Assembly: GCF_003286085.1 (NCBI RefSeq)
Contig: NW_020825288.1
Coordinates: forward strand, 26,784,001-26,848,000
Reading direction: 5' to 3'
Length of the DNA stretch: 64,000 bases
Origin: Drosophila persimilis
Lineage: Eukaryota > Arthropoda > Insecta > Diptera > Drosophilidae
Part shown: positions 13,306 to 26,593 of the stretch, piece by piece
Position numbering within the stretch: the first letter of the stretch is position 1
How the letters are laid out: each line of letters starts with the position of its first letter
Notes under the pieces: generated by a model
Told to the model about the DNA's origin: nothing
What the model saw: the letters and a program-made list of their open reading frames with translations, nothing else
Databases searched by the model: none
Translations under genes and position numbers: made by a program

Positions 13306-14110
13306 GTGGTGATCCGTATTCGTTACAGCTGCCCGTCGGTACCCCGCGTGGCTCCCTCCAGTAGTTCGTATCCCGGCAGGATCCCGAGGCCGCTGTCCGG
13401 CCATCGCCTAAGCGCTCTCGGTCACCCCTGTCGGCACTCCCGCATGATCCCCTCCCGTAGTTTGTGGCCCAGAAGGATCTCGAGGCCGCTGTCCGGCGAT
13501 AGCCTAGGCGCTCTAGGCGACACCTGTTGGCCCCCCCTCCGTATGATTCCCTCCAGTAGTTCGTTACCCAACAATATCCCAGGGCCGCTATCCGGTGACT
13601 GCCTAGGCGCCCTTAGGGATACTTGTTGGCGTTCCCGCGTGATCCCCCTCCCGTAGTTTGTGGCCCTGCGGGATCTCGAGGCCGCTGTCCGGCGATAGCC
13701 TAGGCGCTCTAGGCGACACCTGTTGGCGCCCTGTATGATCCCAGTAGACCGACAGGGTCCCGGAAGTACTGTCCGGCGACAGCCTAGGCACTCTCGGTGA
13801 TACCTGTCGGCCCTCTTCCGCTTCGTAGTAGTTCTTAGTCCGGCTGGGTCCCGAGAGCGCTATCCGGCGATATCATAGGCACTCTCGGTGATACCTGTCG
13901 GTATCTCCGCATAGCAAAGCCCCATCCGCTTCGTAGTAATTCTTAGGCAGACAGGGTACCGTAAGTACTGTCCGGCGATAGCCTAGGCACTCTCGGTGAT
14001 ACCTGTCGGTATTATCGCATAGCAAAGACCTTCGTATTAATTCTGAGTTCGATGGGGTCCTGAAGGCGCTATCTGGCGATAGCCTGTGCGTTCTCGGTGA
14101 AACCGACTGT
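13306..14110. repeat. Tandem array of eight diverged ~97-bp GC-rich units
   Basis: Eight copies share a core like GTCCGGCGATAGCCTAGGC followed by CTCTCGGTGATACCTGTCGG. The cores start at about 13,392, 13,488, 13,587, 13,684, 13,768, 13,859, 13,967 and 14,068, so spacing runs from 84 to 108 bp. Each unit also has a CGTAGT(T/A)(T/A)GT-like block before the core. Units two and four (13,488 and 13,684) match best, and the last four form a second subtype containing TGATACCTGTCGG. No long frame survives across the array. This pattern of unequal duplication is seen in leaders of some fly LTR elements and in minisatellites. I do not recognise the unit. Confidence 0.85.
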
Positions 14111-17100
14111 CACGTCCCATACGGTTCTCCCCCACTACGATCGCTCCCGTCCGCGGGACTGCCCGTACCCATCGTCGGTCAGAAATTCGGAGTCCCGGCT
14201 AATTCTAAATATTGCTGTAATTTCGACCCTGGAGTAGATTGAGATATGTACCCCAGCCAAGATCGCTTCCTTACACTTTCTGCCATGGATGGGTCTTTCC
14301 TCTGGCTTTGCTTTCCAACCTCGCCCTGGGGAGGGGTTCTCCACTCCTCCTGCTCCTCCCCCTAGGGGACACAAACACAAACAACACATCCATTTATAAC
14401 AAACACGAAGCGCAACAACAATTAGTTGTATTGATGGAAGGGCCATTGCCATAGCACCACATATGTCCCGGGCATAAATAATAGATTTTCTAGCCGCACC
14501 GCACCAGCACCCCCCACCCGCCGCAAGGCACAGATGTATGCAAAGTTTTTCCAGCAGTCGGGAGAGCTGCAGCTCAAGTTCCAGAATCCGTACTGGCACT
14601 CGCACTCGCACTCGCACTCACATCCGAATCTCGAATCCATTTTACACTCGTAGGAAAATCCCCCGCCACATCTCTGACACTTGCCACAGCCCCCCCGCTC
14701 CCCCCTTGTGTTAGATAAATTGCAGTTTAAACCTACTTACAACCATGTGTTGGCCTTACCCCCAGCTGCTGCTGAAGGAGGTGCCGGGAAGACGTGGAGC
14801 CGTGTGGCATGAGGCAGAAACAGAATGGAAGACCACGATTGCCATAAACATTTTGGGGCAGAGTCAGCAAAAGGATAGTCGCCTCCACAGGGAGAGTGCG
14901 GGACTGAAAGCATTGCCAATGTTGCATGCCACATGTGAATGCAGTTTTTTTTTAACCCGTTCCCATTCCCGTTTCGGTTTTTCATTCTTTTGACTGCCTG
15001 CCAACCTTAAAATTGGAATAGACTCCGGCTTTAGGGGCTCTGGCATTGTGCGACTCTACGGCTGTACGATTGTAAGCGGCTCAATATATTTTTAATATAC
15101 TTAGTCCTCGGATGGCATTGGCGATGTGGCGACATTGTTTGCCCCGGGCGGCGGCGGCGGCTGGGAGGGATCAGGGGGTTGCCTGGCAGCCAGACAGTCA
15201 ATTGCGAGCTTTTGGTGGTAAAAGTTAATACGATTTAACCGGCTCGAAAGCCACAGACAACTGCTCTACTCTGCCCTCCATTGAGCAGCAGAAATATGCA
15301 AAATATGTTGAAAATATAGAGCCAAAGGAGGGGCGTGGGAGTTGCCCCTTAACAATATGTATTAGGCCACTTGGTTGTGGCAGTGGCAGTGGCAGTGGCA
15401 GTCGAGGGCGGGGCACAGATTTGTTGAGCTCATTCGCTTCATGAATAATTTGCGCCACAGCGTCGGCAGGCGTCCCTCAAGGGATGCTGCCACCCCGTAA
15501 CCCTAAGACCACCCCCTGCTTAGGGGCCAAACAATAAACAAATGGGCAAAAACATATGCAAAGTGGTGAGAAAGAACAGAAGGGGCACAGCAAGAGAGAG
15601 CCAGTGGCAGGAGAACGTATTCAAATAGAGTTGACAGTCGAGTGACGAGTGTGCCCCCCGCGTCTGTGTGTGTGTGTGGCATCAATGGCGTCATCCTGCA
15701 GTGTAAGGCAGACCATGGGTAAGGAGGAATCCTTGAAGTAAGCAAGTCATCTAGTCATCAGGATATACGCCTGTGCCCCATCTCCTGCCACGTCGCCTTT
15801 TTTGAGTAGCAAACAAATGGTCTCCAGGTCTCGGAGCGCGATAAAAACGTGTGAAAAAGGCATTTGGCAGAGGCCTTCATCCCTGGTCCTTGGGTGTGAG
15901 AGAGCCCTATCTATCCTTCGTCCGGCAGCAGCAATCTTCACTTCACCTTTTGGCAAATGATAGTTTTTATCTCTCCCTCTCTCTCTCTCTCTCTCCTGTC
16001 TCTCTCCTGTATCTGTTGTATCTCTGGTCCTCGCTGGTCTACCGGCAGACGAGTGTCGAGTGTTTTTCGGGTCCGATGAGTTATGGTTGCTGCATCAAAA
16101 AGGCTTTGCACCACAGCCAAAAGGAAGCAACACTTCCGAAGGTGTCTCTCTCACTCGCTGCTTCGATTTGTGTGTGTGTGTGTGTGTGGCATCCACACAT
16201 GACCATCAGCATCATCATCAGCTTCAGCGCCAGCTTCAACCTCACCATCAACATCAGTCTTTGGCGTTACGCTTCTCCTGGCACTGCTGCAGGGAGACAA
16301 ACGTGTGCTCAATTCATCACTTGCCTGTCATTGGCCGTCTTCCCAGTAGCAGCCAGCAGCCAGCCGCCAGCATCCTGCCTTCCCAGCCAGCCAGCACCAA
16401 GGATGCCTTCCTGCTGCAGATAATGTTTATTGGCCTTCGAGTTGGTTAATTTTAATACCGCACACTGCCTGATTTATTGCCAGCCGCTGGACAATTGAAG
16501 GGCTGCTGCTTCCCAGGGCAAATGGCAATACAATAAACTGCACTTGCTGTGCTGCCCCTCCCCCGTCCTTCTCCTGCTCCATGAGGCATCCACTGTCTCA
16601 TTAAGTTCGTGGCTGCCACACGGCAACGGCAATGACAACATAAAAAACTCGTTTACCTGCATTAAGCGAAACACTCAGCCGCTGCTTCGGTTGTGGCATA
16701 AAGGAAATGTGACGGAGGGTCGAGGGGCGAGGGGTACGCTGCTGCTGATTCCCAGCCGGATGCCACAAGTGCCCCACTGTTCGCACGTGAAGAGGAAAAG
16801 CTGCTAAAGCTCAAGTCAAGCGGCAGCCTGATGCCTCCTGCCTTCTGCCTCCTGCCTCGCCTCCTGCAGCGCAGAGGCCAAAAATGCAAATCAGCTGTAA
16901 AGCGAGGGCCCCCCCACCTTGCCACCGCCTGAGCCTCCGTCCGCGCCTCGTCCTGTGGCCCCAGGACCTCCATGTAATTGCGCGCACTTGGCGGTTAATG
17001 GGGACGACACGAGCAATCCTCAAAAGAAAAGAAATGTATGAAATTTGTATGAAGCAGCCAGCGCGCTCTCCGCCGGGCAAAAGTGCAAGTGCCCCCTCAA

Positions 17101-18332
17101 ATGAAACGCACAATGAAATGGGGGGCATGCCACCATAGGCCTGCCATTTCAGGGACACCAGGGACGCTAGAGCATGCACGTACTTCACTTGAAACTGTAC
17201 TTTTTCCATTTGAACGATCGGATCTTGGCTTTCGTTCTGTCGCCGGGAAAACTTTCCTTTTGGTTACCCTCGAAGGGCGCTTCCTCTCCAGCCCTGGCTT
17301 TGTTTCACTGTGAAAGGGAGGGGGGAGAGACCCGCCCACATCTCGAGTCAAACTCATCTCGTCACCTGCCACGCTCTGCAATGCACTGCACTGCCAGGCA
17401 CTTCTGGTCCTTCATTCATTCACTCACTCACTCACTCAGTCACTGCGGATGTGCTTGGGAATTCTGCGTCAAATGCTTGCCTCAGACTGCTCCTGCCAAC
17501 CCCCTCTCCGCTCCGCTCCGCTCTCCGCTCTATGTGGCATTGTTATACTCTTTGCAGGGGGTTGTATATTGAAGAAGCATCTGAAAGTATTCATGGGATT
17601 TTCATTCGATTCATGATTTGATTCATATTTCTTTGATATATATATCTCTTGTATCTGAACAAAAGAATAATCCTTGTTCAGAGGGTATCCATATCTTCGT
17701 TCCTCTCAGCAACTCCTTCCTCTGTTATTGTTGCCATTCAGTGCAGGTTAAACGTTGCGTATGCGTGATTTACATGCGCTTTGTTTGGGCTCCCCCGCTG
17801 CCCCACTGTTTGCTTGTTATTGTTTTCACTCGACCAGCAGCGAAGAACCAGTCCTCAAAGCCTGTCAACTGTAAACTGTAACAAAAATTAGCAATTGACA
17901 AACACGAGGGCCCCAGACCAGACCCACTCCTCTGCTGCAGCTTCAGCTACACCTTCCATGCCTTCTGCTGGAACCCCTTGGCAACGGCACGTATACGCGA
18001 TGTGATATGTGGCATGGCATTCATATTCTCGCATTTAACTGCGAACCAAAGGCTGCGAGCAGTCAAGGCAACGCGACAGACGACCGACGACAGAGTCTTC
18101 ATCGTTTTATGCCTTTTGTTGTCGTATCCCTCCGCGTGTATCAAGCAATTTGTGAGCTTAATTTACGTGGAGGCTCAACTGCTAATTAACTCGCATTATT
18201 TTGCCATATTTTCTATGCCTAACCAAAGTTTCAATGAGGCCAACAAGAGGCAAAGAAAACAAAGAGGTGGAGGATGGCAGGGTGGCAGTGGCACAAGCAA
18301 AGGCGCAATCTTGGGACACTTTTGTGACCCAC

Positions 18333-18373
18333 TGACTCGGTGACTCCGTGACTCGGTGACTCCGTGACTCGGT
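18333..18373. repeat. 8-bp minisatellite (GACTCSGT)5
   Basis: Five head-to-tail units alternate GACTCGGT and GACTCCGT. The alternation means the higher-order unit is 16 bp. Confidence 0.85.
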
Positions 18374-18640
18374 CGCAGTGTTGCTCCTTCTCCTTCCATC
18401 GCTCGGCTTCTCTGTGGAAGAGAGAGCTCTAGGCTAAGAGAGCAAGTCCATGCCAAAGAGAGCCAAAGAGAGAGAGAGTCCTGACGAAGAGAGAGAGAGA
18501 GCGACAATCCTTGGCAACATTCGATGGCTGGCTGGCTGACTAGCAACATGTGGCACGGAGGCACTTTCAATTATCTATGCGAATGCGATAGAAAATTAAA
18601 ATAATGAACACACACACATAGAGATACTCCTGTGGCCTCA

Positions 18641-18667
18641 TGTGTGTGTGTGTGTGTGTGTGTGTGT
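18641..18667. repeat. (TG)13 microsatellite
   Basis: An uninterrupted TG run of 27 bp. A short AC run lies about 35 bp upstream (18,608-18,618), so the two could fold back on each other. Confidence 0.9.
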
Positions 18668-19190
18668 ATGGGTGTGCATTGAAAATATGTAAATGCTGCG
18701 GAATATATAGAATATCTATACGAGTACGCGTATATGTGGCATACTCGTCGTACACAAGTGTCTGTCTATATCTATATCTATAGATGGATGTGGCATGTGG
18801 AAAGTGGAGTGGAAATTGCGGCATTTACGTTTACGTTGTGGCGCGGGCCAAGGACTTTTACCGCCTCTTCATCATCAGCTGCTGCTGTTGCTGCTTCGGC
18901 TTTCCCTTCTCTAGATTTTCATACTACTTCTCCTCGCTTTCTTTTCTTTTTTTTTTGAAGTTTTTCCGCTCCTTATGGCTCATCGAGCAACATTTCCCAG
19001 CGTTCTGATGGCCTGCCTGTCTGGTGCCACAGGACGAGGCACAAGGACACCCAAAATAAACATAATCTAGAGCTATGGATGGGGGGGCTCTTCTGCGGCG
19101 GGTGGATGCATGGAAATTGTCGTTGTCTCTGGAAATGCTAAAAGCGTCTGCCACAAAAGCAGCAGCAACAGCAACAGGAGGTAGGGGACA

Positions 19191-19220
19191 GGATACGGCA
19201 GGATACGGCAGGATACGGCA
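19191..19220. repeat. 10-bp minisatellite (GGATACGGCA)3
   Basis: Three exact copies of GGATACGGCA, followed by a degenerate fourth. Confidence 0.9.
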
Positions 19221-21521
19221 GGAGACAGGAGCGGCAGAGGGCCGTGTGGCATGGCACATTATTTAATCAAGCGTAGAAATTGAATAGGCCCTTAAAACTT
19301 TTGCCCCGAAGGCACTTAACCCGCAGTGAAAATGGAAATTGACGACATCTCAGGCCGTCGAGCAGCAGGCAGCAACTTGAAGAATCTCCCAAAAAGTCCT
19401 AGAGATATAGAACCCGAATCCTGCCTCGCAACTGCAGGGCCCGAATCAGCCTTCAGCAGATCCCAGAATCAGATGAAGCATAAAAATGAGTCCGATAAGG
19501 GAGCAGATTTCATGCAAAATTGGTAAGCCAATAACCTGATTACTTAATTGCCAGTTTGCCAGTTTTGCGGGGCGATGGCTTTTAGCCCTGCCCTTGCCCA
19601 CTCTCGTCCTTCATCCTTCATCCTTCATGTTTGTTGAGATTCTCATAAATTTCACAGCTCCCAAAGATGCGAGAATGTCGCTGCAAATGGAGCAGAAAGC
19701 GGTGTCTGGCAGGGGCAGTGACTGTCCTCCGTCTGTGGCAATTGAGTGTCGCGCGTGGCAAGAGGAGGTGCAAGGCATCACATTTGACAAGGGTTAGGCC
19801 ACTGCTGTCAGCCAGGAACCAGGAGTCAGGAGCCAGGAGCCTCCTCTCCCGACCTCAAGGTGTCATGGCCCTACACTGCGAAAGAGAATGATTGGACTAT
19901 CCTTTCCACTCCCACATATATAGTAATAATTGTTCATTCATTTCATATTCATTGCCCGGAATCTATTCCCCAATTAATGAAAATTCGAGCACCGAAATCG
20001 ATTGGCAATTATTGCCACAATTTTTGGCGCGAGTACTCGGCTTTTTTGTGAATCAAATGGCCTCGAGGAGGGTCTCGAGGAGGGTCTGTGTGGCACGAGG
20101 AGGATGTGTCTGGGTGCAAAGCTTCTGCAAAGTTAATTTTAATTCTCACGCTCTTTACAGCTGCCATTACTGGGTGGCAGAGGCCCCCTTGTCAAAGGTC
20201 CAGGAGAGGCACGGGGCACGGAGTGAAGGTGGAGCTCCATTCACACAGGAGTGAAGTGTAGGAGGCGGAGTCCTGTGGCCCTTTGGCTGACCATTTCCCT
20301 GGCTTCCGCTCAATCGCTGGGCTCGGAGCTCGAACTACTATTTGATTTCCAGCATTGATTTATGAGCGTGTCCGGTTCACGTACAGAGAGGCCTCTCTGG
20401 CCCGTCCGTTCCCTGCTCCTGTCCCTGCCCCTGCCCTGCCCCTGCCCCTGCTCCTGCCCCTGCTCAATGGCTCCACATCCGCATCCCATGTTCGTGTTTT
20501 GTGCCTTTGGCAGATTTGCTTTCGACTCGAACCGGCGACTGGCAGCTGATTGCTGCCCCCAAAAGTCAGTAAATTAAAGTTCATTCAGGCTGAGCCTCAG
20601 AGATTGCCTCCGTGCCCCTTCCACCTCGTCTGCCACACGCATTTCGTAATTTATTCGCTGGCAAAAACCACAAAAGCAAAATAGATATTTATTAACATAT
20701 AAATTATGCATGTGATTGGCCTGGAAGCCAGTCTGGGGCAGTGTGGGGGGGCAGTGTGGCATGCCCCATCGGACAGCAGGTTCTTTGATGATTAATCGAC
20801 GGACCAGCAGAAACCCCTTTTTAAAGCCAAGTTGCGCGCTAATTTGTGTGGGATTTTAAACCCCATATTTGTTGGGGCAGCTGCTGCCACAGCCACATTC
20901 ATTCTGATGTTGCAAGTGTATATCGTATCCTTCCTTCCCATATCCATCGTGGGCGTTGAGATAAAGGGCGAAGCGAAGGATAGTTCTGCCCGTCACATAA
21001 ATCGGATCAATAAATGATGATATTATGCCACCGCAGGGACACATTCAGCTGCCACACAGGGAAGGCACACAGGGATGGCGTCCTGTTCCTCCTTCTCTGG
21101 TATTCTGGTATCCTCGCAACGCCTCTGCTGCTGCCAAGTCGTAGGTGGCAACACATTAAGATAAAGTGACAACGCCTCCGTGGGGCAGTGGACGACGACA
21201 GCGGCAACGACAGGCACCATGCCATGGGGCGATGGGGCATGGGGCACGGGGCACGGATGCGCTGCAGAAAGGGGTAGATGAATGGTTGGGGGGCGTGAGG
21301 AATGAGGGCGAGATGAAGGACAAACAGAAATCAGGCGGCAAACATCAGGAGAACGAACGCTTTGCGTTGCGATGGCATTGGCTTCAACACACAAATGAAT
21401 TGTATGACATTTCCCTTCGCATCCTCGCACCCTGTCGCTCCTGGAGGGTGGGGGAATGCGAGGATAAGCTTTTATTTTCGCTTGGCATTTTATGCGCATC
21501 ACGCATACGCACTGTTACACG

Positions 21522-21541
21522 CACACACACACACACACACC
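21522..21541. repeat. (AC)10 microsatellite
   Basis: Ten AC dinucleotides. Confidence 0.9.
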
Positions 21542-21989
21542 GAGACAGATAGAAATACAAATGGAGATGCCAGCAGATGCGATAGCAGGGGCATAGATGT
21601 GTTTGTGTGTGCCACAAGCACACATACTCCCAGCGACATGCACAAAAGCAAACAGCGCCCCGCTTTGCATCAGGCCAGGGCGCCAGGGGTGGAGGGGGGT
21701 GGCTGGGGGCAAGGGTTGCGCTGGCTATAATGACATTTAGCTTTCGAAACAATGTAAACAGCAGAGCGGCGGCAGTGGCAGCAGCAGAGGCCAAGACAAC
21801 GTCGAAGTTCAAAGTTGGCTGCTGCTTTAGGCCGCCAAAAAGTTGTCCTAAGTACGAGGGTACACACACACAAGAGGAGAAAGTCTGGGGCAGATGAGTG
21901 TGTGGCATAAAGCAAAGGACAAAGGATCCCACGGACGAGTTGTATGCCTAGGAATTTTGCATGAGAAAGCCTAGGAATCATCGTTCCCG

Positions 21990-22322
21990 ATGGCGACCGC
22001 AAACAGTGAGCAGCGCCTGTAAGTGCTTCAATGCCCCGGCCCCCAGGAGGAGTGGCGGGTCCTTCAGCAGCAGGCTTACCACCCCTACTACGAGGTACAG
22101 CAGTAACCGACTGTCAGGTAAACTGTCACACGGCTAAAACCCCGAAGCAGAAGCCATAAATTCATAGCAGACGAAGGGGGGCAGGTGTAGGCCTTTCCCC
22201 CCACTTCTAGTGAGAGCCAGAGTGGAGCCGACAAGACGTCGACATTAACTAGGCCAGATATTGAGACAACTGAGAAAACTCCGGGCAGCAGGACGGACCC
22301 AGGTAGAGGACCCAAGCGTTAA
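21990..22322 (+). other. Coding-like island of unknown origin
   Basis: Two unrelated + strand frames read like protein. One around 22,024-22,108 runs through a Tyr-rich patch (residues AYHPYYEVQQ) to TAA. Another from about 22,190 to a TAA at 22,320-22,322 includes TSTLTRPDIETTEKTPGSRT. Between them lie stops and a change of frame. The reverse strand also has a 75-codon frame (22,088-22,315). The simple-repeat texture of the flanks is absent. A decayed piece of a mobile-element polyprotein or a retrocopy would fit, but I recognise no family and the signal is weak. Confidence 0.25.
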
Positions 22323-23620
22323 GCTGTTCCCAAAGACCCAAAGACCTCATGCATATTGTCCGAATGAATGCAAAAGCAGGGGGCAGTCCATCCTCCTCTT
22401 CAGCCTCTGATTAAGTGCGGCGATAACAAGGAGAAATCGTTATCCAGAAGAGAGGGGAGAAGGGACCTACAGAGCCACAGAGCGGCAGAGCGGCAGAGTT
22501 ATTGTTGAGGCAAATTGATGGTTTTATGGACAGATGGATGGGTGAAGGCAAGGGATACAGGGAAGCACCATTTATCCTAGCCTTGGTGCCTGCTGCCTGC
22601 CCCCCTTTTGTTGCCTTCCCGAGGGGAGAGGGGGAGAGGGGTAGGGTGGCAGTGCGTGCATATTCAAATGACATATTATATAAGCATGTGAAAACATTTA
22701 CGCTCGCTTGTAAATATTTCAATTTATTTTATGCCCTCCACGAATCATGTGGCATGTGGCATGTGTGTGTGTGGGCGGGGTACGTATCTTTTATGTGCAT
22801 CTACTGCTAGTCCTGCACTCAACGGGGGATGGGGGGGGGGGGCCACAGGGGCATAAAGAATGGCCTGCCATAATCATATGCCAATAAAAAGTCGGTTAGC
22901 AGCATCAGTGGGGGATCCGTTGGGGAATGGGATTGTGGATTGTGGATTGTGGATTGGGACACACGTTATCATTATGCGCTACATCGCTTACACATGTGGC
23001 ATGAGCGGACGGGATGGGAGGCAGTCGAGGAGGAGGAGACACACGCTTTATAATACATTCAATTCATGGCCAGAACAAATGATGTGGAAATGTAAAATAG
23101 ATGCCCAGGGCTTTCAGGGGTCCAAGATGCCGCAAACCCAGCGTGTGGCACACACACATAATGGTGGGGATAATCGCACACACTTCAAATGGCAGTGGCA
23201 GAGGGGCAGGAGAGGGGTAGGGGTAGGAGGGAGGCCTTGAATTGAGATCCCCAATTGGAAACCCAAAAACCCTGTCACGTTCTCCAATTCCGATGTCAAT
23301 GTTGATGTCCAGCGGCGGTGGGGCGGGGGATCGAAGAGGGGGGGCGGGGGCTGGGGCAGGAACTTCATTAGCTGCAACGATGGCAGCGTTTAATTTTTAT
23401 GGTCATGTGCCTAAATGCAATACTCGGTAAAAGGAGGAGAGAGGGCCAATCGCCGAAGCCACTTTTATGGCTTCGAAGCCCCTAACGAGCTCTAATTGAA
23501 CAGCAGGACGAAGGACGAAGGGCAGGAGGCGGCACGGCGCACAGACAACGCAACGGATGCCCCGGACGGACTGGACTCTTGGCTTTTGTAATTGGCTAAC
23601 TGTTATTGTTAAATGGAAAA

Positions 23621-23704
23621 CGAGGCAACAACGAGGCGAGGACGAGGCGAGGACGAGGCAAGGACGAGGCGAGGAGGAGGCGAGGACGAGGCGAGGAGAG
23701 GCGA
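23621..23704. repeat. ~11-bp GAGGCGAGGAC minisatellite
   Basis: Seven or so imperfect copies of GAGGCGAGGAC, all purine-rich on the + strand. Units differ by single substitutions (for example GAGGCAAGGAC) and by a GGAGGAG variant. Confidence 0.85.
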
Positions 23705-26570
23705 GTGGAAGTTTCATTGGGCCGTAAAATGCTTGCTTCCAATTTCCATCGATGGAAATCACAAACGAACATTAAAAGTGCAGGAAAGATGAAGTTCTGC
23801 CTCTGTGCTGCCTGTCTGCCTGTCTGTCTGCTGCTCCATCACTCATACGCAGTGTGTGGCAGTGGCAGTGGCATCAAAGGCATCAAAGGCATCAAATGCG
23901 GCAAAAAGGCAGTCATTAACCGACACATGCGGCCTACCGCCCGTGTGGCATGCCTCACTGTCTCCTCTGCTAATGAAACGAATGATAATGGCGGCAACAC
24001 GACATAATCTCATTAGAGTTACGATATAAACGATATATACGATATATGTACGATGTCCACGCATATAAATATGCCTCGATGGCAGGCCATCAAGGGAGGG
24101 TGCCACATGTGTGCTGCATTGTTATGGCCTGCCACACTCCTTGGGCTATTAATTGTGCTTAGTCGCCGAAGGACGGGGGCGGGGGAGGAGGCGTCTTCAC
24201 TTAGTAATCGCATGATGGAGAGAGGCAGCAGTGGCAGTGGCAGCGTCGCCTCCAGATGTGCCTGGACCTGCAACACCGATAAGGAAGCGATGTTGCCCCA
24301 TTTGGCGTCTTCATATTTCAGGCATTTAAGGACAGGCCTTTTGCCCCTGCCCCTGCCCCTGCCCCTGCCCCTCGTTCCTCCTTGTGTTGCTACCACATTC
24401 AAGTGACCTTTGAACTAGTTTTCAATTAAAACTGCAGACACTGCAGGGCATGGTCTGGTGGTCCCCGCATCCCTTTGTGGCATTTACTTAGCATTTAGTA
24501 TTTTGTATAAAACTACAAGAAGATTCCATAAATCACGAAGGGCTCCAAGCCGGAGAGCCCCAGAGCCGGAGAGCCCGAGAGCCGAAAAGTGAAAAATCGC
24601 AGGACCCCAATTTTAATTAAAAGCGTGCAAAACACGATACTCGACTTCTACTATGTGGCATGCCACCCACTCTGCACACACACACAAACACACACACACT
24701 GACAGCAAGACCAACACTCTCTCAAGTCGTATACAATGTTTTTTAAGGAGCAAAAGCCTTTTGCGAAAGCCTTTCCTTGAATAATGATTGAAAAACAAGG
24801 CTGGAAACACACACCGATGCCTCGTGAGAGAGAGAGGGAGAGCTCTCGTTGCCCCTGCCCCTCGTCCTTCGTGTAAACTCAAGAATGAAGTTTGCCTTAA
24901 AATAATTTGCAGGCTGTCCAGCAAACCGGAACCAGAACCAAAACGAGGCACAACGCCTCCGCCTTTGTTTGCTTATTTGCAGAGACCCATTTGTTGCCTG
25001 CCCCCCGATGGCTGCCCCCCTTGTACGTGAGCGTTTCCCTCATAGAGAAGGAGAAGGAGACGTAGACGGAGAAAGGGGCTTCCTCCAAGCCCTAGAGACG
25101 GCGACAAAAGTCTTTAATTTCTGCCTCCGATACGATGCGAAAGCTTTTGAAAGCCACCGAAAACGGGGGCGTTAACAGGCAACACAGAGAGACAAAACTT
25201 GCCGTTTATTTGCAAAAACAACAGCAACAGTATGGAGGAGCCCATAGATAAATAGAAGCATCACACAAGAGGGGGCTGGGGCCGGGGGTGGCGGTACAGC
25301 CGCAGGGTATCAAGGGATTAGTTCTTGCACTTGAACAAATATGCAAAGATCCAAAGTTTGTCTTCTTTTAATGAGCCACAGGGTGGTGGCAACGAGGAGC
25401 AGAGGGCGAGAGGGAGGAGGGACCTCCTAAAAGAGATGTAAACGATGTAAAGGAATCAGTGGAAAGCCCAAGCAGGGTATTAGCAAGTCGTTTATTAGCA
25501 GGGGTAATCAGGAAACAGTTCTTAGACTCAAGGAAACAACACTCAACATTTCCAGAGGTAAAATGGAAGCCGGTGGGGGTATGTATCTCACCTTGCAGGG
25601 TATTCCAGGAGCCTCACAATACCAGATACGAGTTCGAGTTGCAACCTCGCAAGGAAGCCTAGTCCTTCGTAGTCTGCGCCCAGAGTGCAATGGGTATCCC
25701 TCTAGTTTGTAGTACTCTCTTGAACATTTCCACTCTGCGTGGCAGATAAGTACAGCATAAGTATAAGTAGGATATCGAGGTATGTATGTATGTACGCCGG
25801 GTGCCTCCCATTCCTCTATTCCTAGACGTAGTCCCGGGCCTAATAGCGTTTTGATACCCGCACATAAACAACAATGACGGCAGGCAGGAGCCACAGGAGC
25901 AGAAAGACAGAGAGAGGAGCGACGACAATAAAATGCAAAACCCACGCCCGCCCCTCACCCTACTCCCAGCCCCACCCCCACTTCCACCCCCTTCAGAGGT
26001 AATCCCAACCTGATGCTGCCTCCTGCTGGATGATGATGATGCCGCTGCTGTCTGTTTTGTAGTGTCTGCTGGCTGGCTGTGGCCTTAGAACACGAGCGGG
26101 TTAATCGCAAATGGTGGAGGAGGCGAGTGAAAGTGGTAGCTGGTCGTGGGGAGGGGGGGGAGTGGGGGCAGTCAGAAGCCAAATGCTTTTTCGGATTACA
26201 TAAAAGTAGGCACTTATTATGCTGGCAAGCGCACAAACGACGTTGCGATTTATTGTTTGACGTTGGAGGTCAGGGCTCCTGGATTTGACTCCGGAGTCCG
26301 CCCAGCCACAACTCCGGACTCCGGGGCTTGGCACAAATGTTGATCTAATCCAGAGACAGACAGACAGACAGCCACAAACAACACCCCACCACACCACACG
26401 CCATGACGTGACGATGCCCCATTCTGCATGCCACACACCAGACGGAGACGCGGATGCAGCCATGACTACGGCGAATAGCAAAACAAACCCCCGTTTCCGC
26501 TGAAGGCCTTGATGAATGGCTTTGGAGTTGCACTCACATGCAGGAGGCAGCCAGCAACCAGCAAGGGGTT

Positions 26571-26593
26571 GGGGGGGGGGGGGGGGGGGGGGG
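26571..26593. repeat. 23-bp poly(G) run
   Basis: Twenty-three consecutive G on the + strand. It can form G-quadruplex or triplex structures. Confidence 0.9.

Noticed and set aside
13306-14110. CRISPR-like array
   Set aside because: The repeats are ~97 bp, diverged, without constant short repeats and unique spacers, and the genome is animal.
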